Source of the DNA: Apostichopus japonicus
Taxonomy: Eukaryota > Echinodermata > Holothuroidea > Aspidochirotida > Stichopodidae
DNA: 64,000 nucleotides
NCBI RefSeq assembly: GCF_037975245.1
Contig: NC_092569.1
Location: 19,337,501 to 19,401,500, forward strand
Direction of reading: 5' to 3'
Under the pieces are notes generated by a model. It was not told the DNA's origin and searched no databases. It saw nothing but the letters and a program-made list of their open reading frames with translations. The position numbers were made by a program, and so were the translations under genes. Positions 12,301 to 21,682 of the stretch are shown in pieces (position 1 is the first letter of the stretch; every line of letters begins with the position of its first letter).

Positions 12301-15300
12301 CCTAAGCCTAATCTTCATCTAATCTATTCATTTTATTTTTGCTTTATTCATTGTTTTTTGTCTAATTTAGCCAACTGCCTGTCCAACTGACTTGTTAAAA
12401 GTCAGTTTGAATTTTCAAATTATAAATCTGTCTTCGTTTCAGTTTGTCTCTGACGAAGATCTAGCTAGGATTGATAAGCCAGGCCCTCTCACTTATTCAG
12501 TTTACGAAATTGTATTTGATCATAAGCTAGACTAAAGTCAAGTATCATTTCAAAATATTTTCGCATCAACTAGAACGATCTTGAAATGTCACAGTTCCTT
12601 CTTGCGTGTTAATACTTTTATACAAAGTGGTGTCGTTGTGGAGTAGAAAAACTCAGACTCAGAACATATTTCGTAATTTATAGAAATTGTCAACCAAACA
12701 CCAAACCACTGCTTGAAGTTATAACCCTTTATTAAGCCAAGTTCGTTATGTTTCGTTACAGAGTTCATAATAAGAATAGCTAATATTTAAGTATATTTTT
12801 CTTATTCTCATAGGCTATGTAAATAACTACATTGAATGGTGTCCAACAAATAAAACCTACAATGAGTGTCAACTTTGCGAGGCTACCTGTGCAGATCCTG
12901 ATAGTTGTATCAATACTTCCTGCAAAGGATCTCATTCGTGTGTCTGTCCTGGAGGATTTTTGATGAACGATGATAACTGCATTAGAATAGAGGACTGCGG
13001 ATGTTACATCGCAAGTGAAACAGATGGAGAGAAAGGTGTATTGTTAAAAGTAAGTATTTTCTTTCAGATTGTGATATCTATTACCAACAGTGTAACAATT
13101 TAAATGATGCTTTCAAAAACTGGGGTTAGTGGATCGATTTGCATTTGCCTCTGACCTCTTCCAACCCGCACCCTCGTCAACTTTGGATATACACAATTTT
13201 GCCAGTAAAGTTAGGAAAACTGATATATCTTGTACGTGTTTGCAGTATTTCATCTTATCACTACTTGAAGAAACCTTTTCAAATCCCTAAAGTTACTTAT
13301 GATACGTGTAACGATTTTCTACTCTCCAGGAAGGAGGAATTTACGTCTCTCCAAACTGTGACAAGAAATGTTCTTGTACGAATAATCATCTTTCGTGTGA
13401 CGATAGTTATCAATGCGATTCTAACGCAGATTGTGAAGAAAGGAACGGTATTTTACAATGTTACTGTCCGCCAGGGTTTAGCGGAGACGGCACACAGTGT
13501 AGGCCTACAGGCGGCACAGTTCCTTCTGACTGTAAAGAACTGTACAACAATGGCGAGAGAACAAGTGGCGTTTATGAAATCAAACCCACCATTTGGCCTG
13601 ACTCTCCGTTTGAAGTTTACTGTAATATGTCTGACGGGGGAGGCTGGACGGTAAGTGTGACAGTTTTTCTTAAACCAGTGATCCGCAAGCTTTTAGGTAG
13701 ACGACACACAAGTCATCCATGAATACCAAACCACGACCCACCAGAGCCCAATTCCTCATAACGGACGTTCAAAATACATAAAACCTAGTTTGGATTGTGA
13801 ATATGATGTTCGATTTGATACCCGTAAGCTAGTTTAAACAACGTTGCTGTATGTAGAACACGGGATTAGGCTGCCCTTTAGACGGAGAAAGTTGAATGCC
13901 TAATTTATTGCCACTAGGAGCGCATTCCCTAAGAGGAAGCATTCTCTATGTTTTGTTAGTACTTTCAGGAATTTATTAGTAGAAACTTCACGAAACTTTA
14001 CATATTGGTTGTTCTTTGGATAAGGGTTGATTTTTTGTGTGTAATTTTTATATTAACGGGCAATAGTTATGGCATCAAAATATTGGTGGTGAGAACCACT
14101 TCTAAATGACTGTAATGATGTAATACATGTATGTTCCTTAAGAACTAAATATTTACGTTGATTGTTTTAGGTATTCCAGCGTCGCGTTGATGATTCACAA
14201 GACTTTTATCTTTATTGGGATGACTACAAGATTGGCTTTGGTAATCGAAGTCGGAACTTCTGGCTCGGAAATGAAAAGATATATAGCTTGACGAACCAAA
14301 GACAGTATGAACTCCGGATCGACTTAGTTGGCCGTTACGGCGCCCCTTACTACGCCAAATACGATTTATTTCGTATCAGTGACGAGAACGATAACTTCAG
14401 GCTAGATGTTGGAGATTATTCTGACGGAGATGCAGGTAGGTTAATTTCTGCCGAATTATCAATCATTTCCTGTTATTTTCGTCAGTTTGACATCATATAT
14501 CATGCTTATATCTCCCGAATTATCAATCCTATCATGTTATTTTTTTTTGTCAGTTTGACATAATATATATTGTTTATTTAAGAACGAAGTATGTAGTACT
14601 ATTTGTATGATATAATTCACTATCCAATCACTTACTAGTTTATACACAATGTTTTGTCTTTGGTGATGATTCGACGGCAGATCCTGGTGACTTACTGTGG
14701 TAATAGTTTGTTGATCCAAGGAAGGTGCATATATCTAGTAGGTAGAAATCTCTGGACAAATAGCTGGACCTTTGGACCTACGAACACTCAAAATCAAGAC
14801 ACTTCAGTTAGTATCATATAAACCCGCCATATCATACAGTACCTAATTATGTTTATACTTCTTTGCATAAGGCACATACATAGGGAAAAGATCAGTAATT
14901 TATATTCGACAAGATAGACCGAATACTAGCAGTAATTGTTAATGTTATCAGACATGTAATGTAACGACCAAATATTACAAATCCATACTCAAAAGGAAAA
15001 TATGGAAACATCACAGGGTAAGATGATTATGTACCCTACGCAAATCTTCATGCACACGTACAGACACACACGCGTGCGCACAAGCACAAACTTAAATATG
15101 CATATTGTATCATTGTACGGTGCTGGACTCCCGAGTAGCTCGTGTTTAGAGGGTACGATAACAGATCTTGACAATTGGAGTTGTTTTAAGTGGTAGGCTA
15201 ACAATTCTAGATATGAACGATTCGTTAAAGTTGATCTCTATTGATTGATTTATTTACTCCTTCTTCTATCAAATTTTTGTCAGCGATAAGTGATGTAAGC

Positions 15301-16372
15301 AAAGATATCACATTTATTCATACCGCCAGCATGCTATATAAAAGTAACGATGATGAGATTATTCTCGTTCGAATACAAAACAGATGCAGTCGACATGCGT
15401 GCTCGCCTAGAACAGCTACGTCATAAAATATCATTGTAGGTCATGTAAAAAAAGCTGACAGCATCAATTAAATATATTCTTAACTATTACATAGCAACAG
15501 TAAACCAAATACACCGTAGCTGTTCTTGTAAAGGAAAGCCGGATCATTGTAATATTGCACTGAATAGAAATGTTCTGCATGACAATTGTCCTCTATTCCA
15601 GTCTTGAAAACTTATAGATAAAAATAAAATCAGATGTAAGGATGACAAAACAAAGTTATTCAAAATGAGGACACATGAATGAACTTCCTTTAATTTACAA
15701 ACGGCCAGATCGGGGAACTCTTGCGGTACTTATGAATATTACGATGAAAGTAGTGCATACTTCGACCATGTCGGAATTTTTTTTATTGATGTCATCATGA
15801 AAGAAAATTCGTTACAAAAAAAAAAAAAACTAAACGCTTTCACAATATGAACAATAGTTCAACAACATAATAAGCCAAACATAATATTTGACAACCCCTT
15901 TCCCTCCCCCTTCCCTTTCTACATATTTTCGTGTTTAATAATCATAGATATAACACGACGTTTAGTTTAACACACGTTAATTAAAATCAAAATCACATTT
16001 AATATCTAATTGTTGGAAGAACATTTTGCTAAGTATACTGAATCGATGCAATGAACTAATTTTTAAATTTCTTTCTGTTTCTTCTTCTTTTGTTTTTATT
16101 TAACAGGTGATTCGCTGACCTATCATGATGACAAACCGTTCACTACACGAGACAACGATAACGATGACGTCGACTATAGTTATTTTAGCTCCGAAGGTAA
16201 CAATGGAGCCCGTTATTATGATGGTGCATGGTGGTACGGTGATTATTATTATTCATCTCTAAACAGTCCCTATGGGAGTTATTACTTTTATTGGTATAGC
16301 CTTCCAGGAAATTCTTATTATAACATAAAATTTACAGAAATGAAAGTTCGCGCAATCGATGAAGAACAATAA
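6247..16372 (+). CDS. FReD gene copy A: secreted half-FReD/TIL/EGF/FReD protein (intact)
   Basis: Eight exons join in frame: 6247-6330, 9651-9696, 11002-11168, 11671-11935, 12814-13049, 13330-13650, 14171-14435 and 16107-16372 (1650 nt, 549 residues plus stop). All introns are GT..AG. Order: signal peptide (1-28), linker (29-44), incomplete FReD1 (about 49-188), TIL domain (197-251), TILa/EGF-like region (267-323), full FReD2 (333-549). FReD hallmarks are GVYLI, FEVYC, GGWT, QRRxD, GFG, WLGN and GAWWY. Invertebrate FReD proteins are secreted lectins that bind acetylated or other glycans, often in immunity; that role here is inference. Sequons (N-R-T, N-K-T, N-T-S, N-M-S, N-R-S) suggest glycosylation. 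This is the only copy without a coding lesion. Confidence 0.85.
6331..9650 (+). other. Copy A intron 1
   Basis: AT-rich intron with no exon-like frame. It is homologous throughout to intron 1 of copies B and C and to the orphan stretch at 39.67-41.11 kb, which shows that these regions arose by duplication. It contains a short (AAT)n near 9187-9208. Confidence 0.7.
9651..9696 (+). CDS. Copy A exon 2: short linker
   Basis: 46 nt between TTTACTCAG and GTGAGTG, encoding SNQQLFVGATESKVH plus one base (phase 1). Same length in copy B and 3 nt shorter in copy C. It links the leader to FReD1. An ATG at 9591 happens to be in frame through the acceptor in A only; copies B and C have one extra base there, so I treat it as intronic. 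Confidence 0.7.
9697..11001 (+). other. Copy A intron 2
   Basis: No exon seen. Near 10,800-10,845 it holds the short unexpanded sequence (ACTATTGCACTCTTGCTCTT) that corresponds to the site of the large minisatellite in copy B. Confidence 0.65.
11002..11168 (+). CDS. Copy A exon 3: start of FReD1
   Basis: 167 nt, phase 1 to 0. Encodes the classic N-terminal FReD subdomain: RDCHEVLHRC, SGVYLIKPDG, PFEVYCDN, DGGWT. The extra cysteine in HRC is unusual next to the FReD2 counterpart. The donor GTACGT follows GGWT, the same place where the FReD2 exon 6 ends. Confidence 0.85.
11671..11935 (+). CDS. Copy A exon 4: middle of FReD1
   Basis: 265 nt, phase 0 to 1, encoding IIQRRFDG, FNRSWEDYQLGFG, LWIGN, YQLRIDL and TYDTFRISDD. 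It is the paralogue of exon 7, with identical length and phases. The expected next FReD exon (calcium site and GWWY region) does not follow; a TIL exon is spliced on instead. Confidence 0.85.
11936..12072 (+). other. Open read-through extension of exon 4
   Basis: If the exon 4 donor is not used, the frame stays open for 45 more codons (GKYIENLSDT...) to TAA at 12070-12072. Copy C keeps the same extension (to 54849); copy B stops after 14 codons. An intron-retention isoform ending here would be leader plus half a FReD. Confidence 0.25.
12073..12813 (+). other. Rest of copy A intron 4
   Basis: No exon seen. Homologous to the corresponding introns of B and C, with small indels. Confidence 0.6.
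12814..13049 (+). CDS. Copy A exon 5: TIL cysteine-rich domain
   Basis: 236 nt, phase 1 to 0. Residues 197-251 follow the trypsin-inhibitor-like pattern CPxNxxYxxC-C-C-C-C-C-CxC-C-CxC: WCPTNKTYNEC, QLC, EATC, DSC, TSC, SCVCPGGF, DNC, EDCGC. In VWF, zonadhesin and mucins such domains organise disulfides; free-standing ones inhibit proteases. Which applies here is unknown. Confidence 0.8.
13330..13650 (+). CDS. Copy A exon 6: TILa/EGF-like module and start of FReD2
   Basis: 321 nt, phase 0 to 0. EGGIYVSPNC-DKKC-SC-LSC resembles the TIL-associated (TILa) region. It overlaps a six-cysteine EGF-like stretch (LSC, YQC, ADC, LQC, YC, CPPGFSGDGTQC). After a Gly/Thr linker come SDCKELYNNG, SGVYEIKP, PFEVYCNM and DGGGWT, the start of FReD2. 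Confidence 0.8.
13651..14170 (+). other. Copy A intron 6
   Basis: 520 nt, the same length as copy C intron 6 and nearly identical to it by eye, in contrast with the more diverged introns 1-3. No exon seen. Confidence 0.7.
14171..14435 (+). CDS. Copy A exon 7: middle of FReD2
   Basis: 265 nt, phase 0 to 1: VFQRRVDDS, YLYWDDYKIGFGNRS, FWLGNEKIY, YELRIDL, YAKYDLFRISDENDNFRLDVG. Typical FReD B-subdomain motifs. Differs from copy C by about one residue. Confidence 0.85.
14436..16106 (+). other. Copy A intron 7
   Basis: No exon seen. The first ~1 kb is almost identical to copy C; similarity drops gradually after about 15.5 kb. A long pyrimidine tract (TTTCTTCTTCTTTTG) precedes the exon 8 acceptor in all three copies. 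Confidence 0.65.
16107..16372 (+). CDS. Copy A exon 8: C-terminal (calcium/ligand pocket) part of FReD2
   Basis: 266 nt ending in TAA at 16370-16372. Encodes DSLTYHDDKPFTTRDNDNDD, with the DxDND calcium loop at residues 477-481, then GAWWY at 501-505, SLNSPY and KFTEMKVRAIDEE. The two cysteines that normally flank GGWWY (NCA..., WWYxxC) are missing. This exon varies most among copies. Confidence 0.85.
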
Positions 16373-16714
16373 AGAACCTACAACGGCCTGTATGAAACTA
16401 TAGCACAAGAACAGTTTCCAACAGTTAAAATATAATGATGTATTGCTTCTATGTTTTGTGTATCGTAATGGCAATGCTTTTATCAATAATTATGTTACAA
16501 AACATGCTGACTCCTTTTCTTTTCTTTTTTAGTTTAGTTCGACAGAACTTCCATTCCATGTAAACGATTGGTAACTATGCACTATGGTTTGTGTATTGCT
16601 TACAAAATTGGACCTCTCCCCCCCCCACCCTAATGTTCTCAATGTTTCAACTTTTTGAGTTCTCTTAAATTTCCAAACGCAGAAATGAATATGAGAGACA
16701 GTTGCTGGATAAAA

Positions 16715-16720
16715 AATAAA
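16715..16720 (+). terminator. Candidate poly(A) signal, copy A
   Basis: AATAAA about 340 nt after the stop. An AATAAA lies at the corresponding place after copies B (35801) and C (59362), which supports it as the shared 3' end signal. Confidence 0.4.
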
Positions 16721-16857
16721 CGAAAAGCCAATATATAAGCAAACATGGCGAGACCTGTCGGAGCTTGTGGTTTGCAGAATTCTATCGAAATTAGACCATT
16801 ATGTCTTATGCATTCATTGTATTTATTTAGTCTTTCCCCAATCTTCAATCGTAACAC

Positions 16858-17243
16858 GTTGATAGTAGTTTATAAACACGCCTAGCCCTAACTTTTTTTT
16901 ATAGTAGATATAAAGTACACCTTACCGTTATGTGTTTTTAAATACACCATGCCCTAACATGTTTTAAAATACGCCTAACTCTCACATGTTTATATAAGTT
17001 TGTAAATACGCTTACTCCCAAACTTATGTATAGTAGTTATGTAATGCACCTTACCCTAGCATATTCTTAAATACACCTTACCCTAACATGTTTTAAAATA
17101 CGCCTAACTCTAACATGTTTATATGTTTTTAAATACGCCTACTCACAAACTTATTTATAAGTAGTTATGAAATGCACCTTACTCTAGCACGTTCTTAAAT
17201 ACACTTTACCCTGACATGTTTTTAAATACGCCTAACCCTAATG
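16858..17243. repeat. Degenerate ATACGCCTTACCCTAACATG minisatellite
   Basis: Irregular tandem units of roughly 25-40 bases containing ATACGCC, TACCCTAAC and ATGTTT, sometimes with a TAGTAGTTATAAA insert. A remnant reappears at about 18,830-18,925, and related arrays follow copy B (35.93-36.21 kb) and copy C (59.44-59.53 kb). Confidence 0.75.
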
Positions 17244-18825
17244 TATTAGTTTAATAATTGCAACTGGAACTTACTAATAGGCGATATCTTTCTTAGGGTA
17301 AAAAATGATGTCCTGCTTACTTTATACAAAAAAAAAAAAAAAAACATTTAACTTAATTGATACAGACTATATCACTGGGGAGGGAATTCACAATTTCCCG
17401 TTTGCTTTATTTCTATTTTTTCTTTACCACTATAAAGTCTCGAACGAAGTCAATGGAGCGCCCCCCTTTAACTTTTCCTCATTTCTCTAACCCGTATGGT
17501 GGTATAAGTGTTATATAGTGTTGTTCCGAACGCTCCAATCTCCAGAACAAGCGGCTGGTTTGAAGATAGGTCAAAGATAGAAACGGGAACACGCACGCCC
17601 CTAGGTGGTGACGTAGGTTTCCGGCTCTCAGCAAAAATGATCGACTAAAATATAAAGATTCCAACCATTTTCTAATACATTTTCCAGGATGTAAATATGT
17701 AAATATAACCTTACAGATGTGATATTAAACACATTTTTGCAACGAAAACAATATGTACCAACATTCATCACGACTATAATAATTCCCCAGTCATAGTATG
17801 GTAACAACACATTAATTATTTACGAACACAAAATGTAACACTTTATAAGATTCGTAAGTTCTTAATTCTTGGTTACCGTCTTCCTTGATCAACGATGATA
17901 TTCCACTTCAAAATGTCTTCATGACTAATCTCTTATACGTTTCTTTTTACGTACCAACTCAATTAAATGCTTTCTCGAAATCCTCCCTAGGGTTTGCTAT
18001 TGAAGATGAAGAAATGTTTAATGATGGCTTCATTTTTTCTTTTGTTTTCTTTAAAGCAAAATTGCAGTTCAGATTATTCCATGCCCTATGGTATGAATAT
18101 TGAATGCAATTCACGACAAAGTATATTTATTGTATACTCTGGCAAATAGATCGCAGCCATCTAGAGAAATAGCATTAAATGTACTTACATGGTAAGGACT
18201 CTTAATTAGTTTAACGACAGCATCCTGAGCTCTCTCTCTCATGACACCCGGTCTCCCAACACGATGCGACGACGATAGGCGTTAACATCCAAACAGTGAA
18301 AACAAGAAAAGAGAAGTTACTTTCAAAATTTATCTACTGCCGCAAACACTAATAAATAACTGCCGGCCCAGCTACTAGATTACTATCTCGTGGCAATTTC
18401 TGGTGAATTAAGTTACAATAATATTGAGCTTCTTTAAGATGTATCTCCTCTGTATGGAAAGTAATTTCGGAGTGTCTTCCAAAATATCCATAATTTCGCC
18501 TTCCGAAAATAAGAAAGGACATTTTAATAAACAAAGCTAAACCCGCTTAAGCTGCTTATTTACGTAACCAATTCCGGTCATTAGGACATTTTGAGAAGCT
18601 GTGTATAAAAAAAAAGGTTTTTATACTCTACATATTAAATAAATCCAAACAAAGCATAACCTGGCGCTTAAATCCAGTCTTTCATGAAATTTCTTTAGGG
18701 AATACGGGATTAACCAAATACTTGAACATGTCTAGCCGCGATAAGGCAATCAATATATCCAAATGTTTGTTTAATCGCATGAATTACAGCCTCTAAGATT
18801 AACCGTGACGATGTTTATATATGAT
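17244..18825. other. Copy-A-specific insertion splitting the minisatellite
   Basis: About 1.6 kb with no counterpart at the same place after copies B or C; the minisatellite resumes on its far side. No terminal repeats, protein domain or exon could be recognised. It holds a poly-A run at 17,327-17,344. Confidence 0.45.
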
Positions 18826-19684
18826 TTTAAAAACGCATAACTCTAACATTTGTATAGTCGTTATAAAATACGCCTTACCCTAACAACTTTTGTCAAATGG
18901 CCTTACCCGATCATGTGTTAAGCATGAAAAAATAAACTTGTTTAAAGGTACGTAATATATATACATATAAATCGTATATTGAATTAATTTAACTAATGAG
19001 ACATCCCTGTCGGTGAGAATCTACAATGACATCCGTTCAGCATAAAAATCAATCCCAAATCATATTACTGTAACGCGTACTCAAACTCAGTTTCAATCAA
19101 CGACGTACATATGATTTCAAAGGAGGCGCTGTGTGATTCTAATTTCTCTCGACTCGGTGCATTTTTGAAGATTTTGGAACGGGCGTCCTGAGCCCCGGTG
19201 AGGTGGTCTCATATTTAGTGAATGCAATGGAAATAATGCCCACACTGAGATTTACACATCCACTTCGACCGGGGTTCTAGTAGCCAATGTTGTTATTAGT
19301 TTTGTTATACATTTGACCCTGTGACGTTTGACCCATCACTGACGAAGGTACTACAAGACAACGCCAGGTACACATCCTACAAGTTCATCGGCTTCAGGTT
19401 AAGGAGGAGCAGACTGCCTGGTACACTTTTTGTTCATACACAGACACATAAAATCTCGCACACTCATCACCATGACATATAAGTTTTAGACCACTATGTC
19501 CTAAATGGTAAATCTACCCCATTTGATTGAATCACACTAAGGAATCCCTCTTCCAATGTCCACCAGTTTCAGTTACAAGTTCTGCTACAACTTTTATTTA
19601 GCCACCTTCCAAAATCCCTTTTCCAACAAAATGAGATAAAGGCTCTGCCTGCATTGCTCTTAATATAGATAGTCTAAAATACTG

Positions 19685-19800
19685 ATCTCCCTCTTTCCTT
19701 CCCATCGCACCCCTTTCCCTTCCCATCTGTCCCTCTCGCTCTTCCCTCTCCCCTCTTTCAGTACCCACTCTTCTCCCACTTCCCCTCCCTTCCTCACGGT
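19685..19800. repeat. Polypyrimidine (CT-rich) tract
   Basis: About 115 bases almost purely C/T on the + strand. The same tract recurs at 38.24-38.37, 42.66-42.78 and, cut short, 61.61-61.65 kb. Confidence 0.85.
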
Positions 19801-20127
19801 AGCCTTTGTAAGTCGCTGAAGAATCACAAACTGTCTATATGCCTACACATAGTCAACCAGGGCAATATTTGCTGATTCTACGACTGGAAGTCAACAAACG
19901 TGCTGTAGGCTGTACTGTATATTATCGCTTGGCGATTGCTGTGCAGCGCCACTATTCAATCAGCCAACGCTCGACATACAAAAACAGTTACATTTGTACA
20001 GCTGCATATGTTATGGAGATTTGCTTACCATAGTATCCTAACCCAATCACACTTCACGGACAGTAAAGCTATGACAGAAACCGTTAACAGTAATTAAAAT
20101 AATAGTAAGAGTTAAATTGGGATCGGA

Positions 20128-20204
20128 ATGGCCGTTCTAACCAAACCGTGGAAGAAAATGGGTCAGACAAACAGAGAGTGTTGTCAACAAGGTGGAAGCA
20201 GCAT
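20128..20204 (+). pseudogene. Broken copy of a small 5' coding exon
   Basis: Homologous to 43119-43197 (ATG..., AACAGAGAGTGTTGTCAACAA, then GTAAGTG) but 2 nt shorter, so the frame is lost. Probably a remnant of a neighbouring gene's first exon carried by the duplication. Confidence 0.3.
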
Positions 20205-21682
20205 GTAAGTGCCAAACCTCGAAGTCCTTGGCTTACGTTAGCCTAAAAAAACAACTTAGACAGGCCCAATACAAATATACTGTATCATTTGGTATGTCTA
20301 GCATAGGCTTATACTAAGTGTATTGTCCTAGGATTTAACTTTCAGTGATGCGTTCCTTAGTCATACTTCATCCATAAGAATGACTGATGGTAATTATTGT
20401 AGAGCGAATGCGCGTCACAATATTGTATTCGTTAGATTAATCGTCCATTAGGCATTCGGTGCAAAGCACCGTATGTTCGTAAAATTTCGTTAACTAGGCG
20501 AGGTTACAGTAACATTACAGACATTACATAGCTTGTAATTGCATGGTGGCCCTTGTACTTTCTAGTTGGTATTATAGAAAAAAAACAGTCTTGAAAAGGA
20601 ACAGCCGTAATATACTTAACACTGGCCCAAAGTTAATAAGACTACATAGGCCTAGCTGTATTATCTGCAGTATTCTACTACAGTGCACTGTACTGTAGGC
20701 TAGGTATAGTAACGGATAGTTACGTTAATTTTAAGCTACCGTGTTAAGTAAGCACAGTGCAAACGCAAGTGCTGATGATAAGTTAGGCCTCATGTGCCCA
20801 CTGATGCAAATGTTATCAAAATTAGCTACATGACAGAAATGTCAGTTGCAGTTCGCCAATATAAATATCATACTAAAATAATAAGAAAGTTGTACTATTT
20901 ACCCTGCTAACCTTTCAGTCGTCTGTGATAATGGCGTATATAATGGTGGGTGGACGGTACATAGTTTGAATTATAATATTGATGCCAAACATCAGCCGAA
21001 AATTCAGCTTTAACACCTAATGAGCAAAGTTTTGTACTGTGATCTTTCATGTTCCCCTAATCCTTTACACTATTTTATGATCATGTTTACTTTTTTTTTC
21101 TTTTTCATCTTTTTCTTTTATAAATTTGATCACAATGTACATTCCAAGCTAAAATACAAAGAAAGTTTTCCTATTTACTCTGCTAGAACTCGCTTCATTT
21201 GTTATTTTTTTTTCCAGAATGTATCTTAATATGCATATCAAATATTACTTGCATTCACTCCATTGACAAACTCCGAAACCTATAGTAGATTTTCAGACGT
21301 CATCAAAAATCCCACGGACACACCCAAAATTTCTTACGAACCACATTGGAGTTGACCACGAAGACTAGTTTAAAAATTGATTTGTTACGCAAACCATCCA
21401 AAAAAAGATATCCCTGTTGCCGTATGTAACATATGTAGGTACCAAATAGTCGACAAAACTTTGAGATTTTAAGATTGGCTTGATTTTTTGCTATTGTGAG
21501 GGCTTTCCCTAAGAGGAAACATTATATTAGCATATACATTTTTTGACGGGGGAGGGGGGGGGGGGGGTTGGATCAACAGACAAATATGAATGAACTCAAA
21601 ATATTGGTGGTGGGAAACACTTTCAAATTACTAAATGTCTGTATGTTCCTTCAGAACTGAATCTTTACGTCGATTGTTAGAG

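Larger units (their letters stand above)
18990..20230. repeat. Tail block of duplication unit A
   Basis: Homologous to 36.30-38.69, 41.11-43.23 and 59.64-61.65 kb (shared GAGAATCTACAATGACATCC, CTGACGAAGGTACTACAAG, TTAAGGAG-AGCAGACT). A middle portion present in the other units is missing here. No gene recognised apart from the exon fragment at its end. Confidence 0.65.

Noticed and set aside
13139-13654. 171-codon frame overlapping intron 5 and exon 6 (also at 32153-32668 and 55853-56290)
   Set aside because: It is the wrong frame of exon 6. The correct frame shows the cysteine pattern, joins in phase to exons 5 and 7, and begins at the AG acceptor.
16368-16373. AATAAA overlapping the copy A stop codon as a poly(A) signal
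   Set aside because: Not conserved in B or C; a shared AATAAA about 330-340 nt downstream of all three stops is the better candidate.
19180-19290. tRNA-derived SINE-like text (GACCGGGGTTCTAGTAGCC)
   Set aside because: It resembles a B-box only loosely (GGTTCTAGTAG against GGTTCRANNCC), and no A-box or tail could be found at the right spacing.
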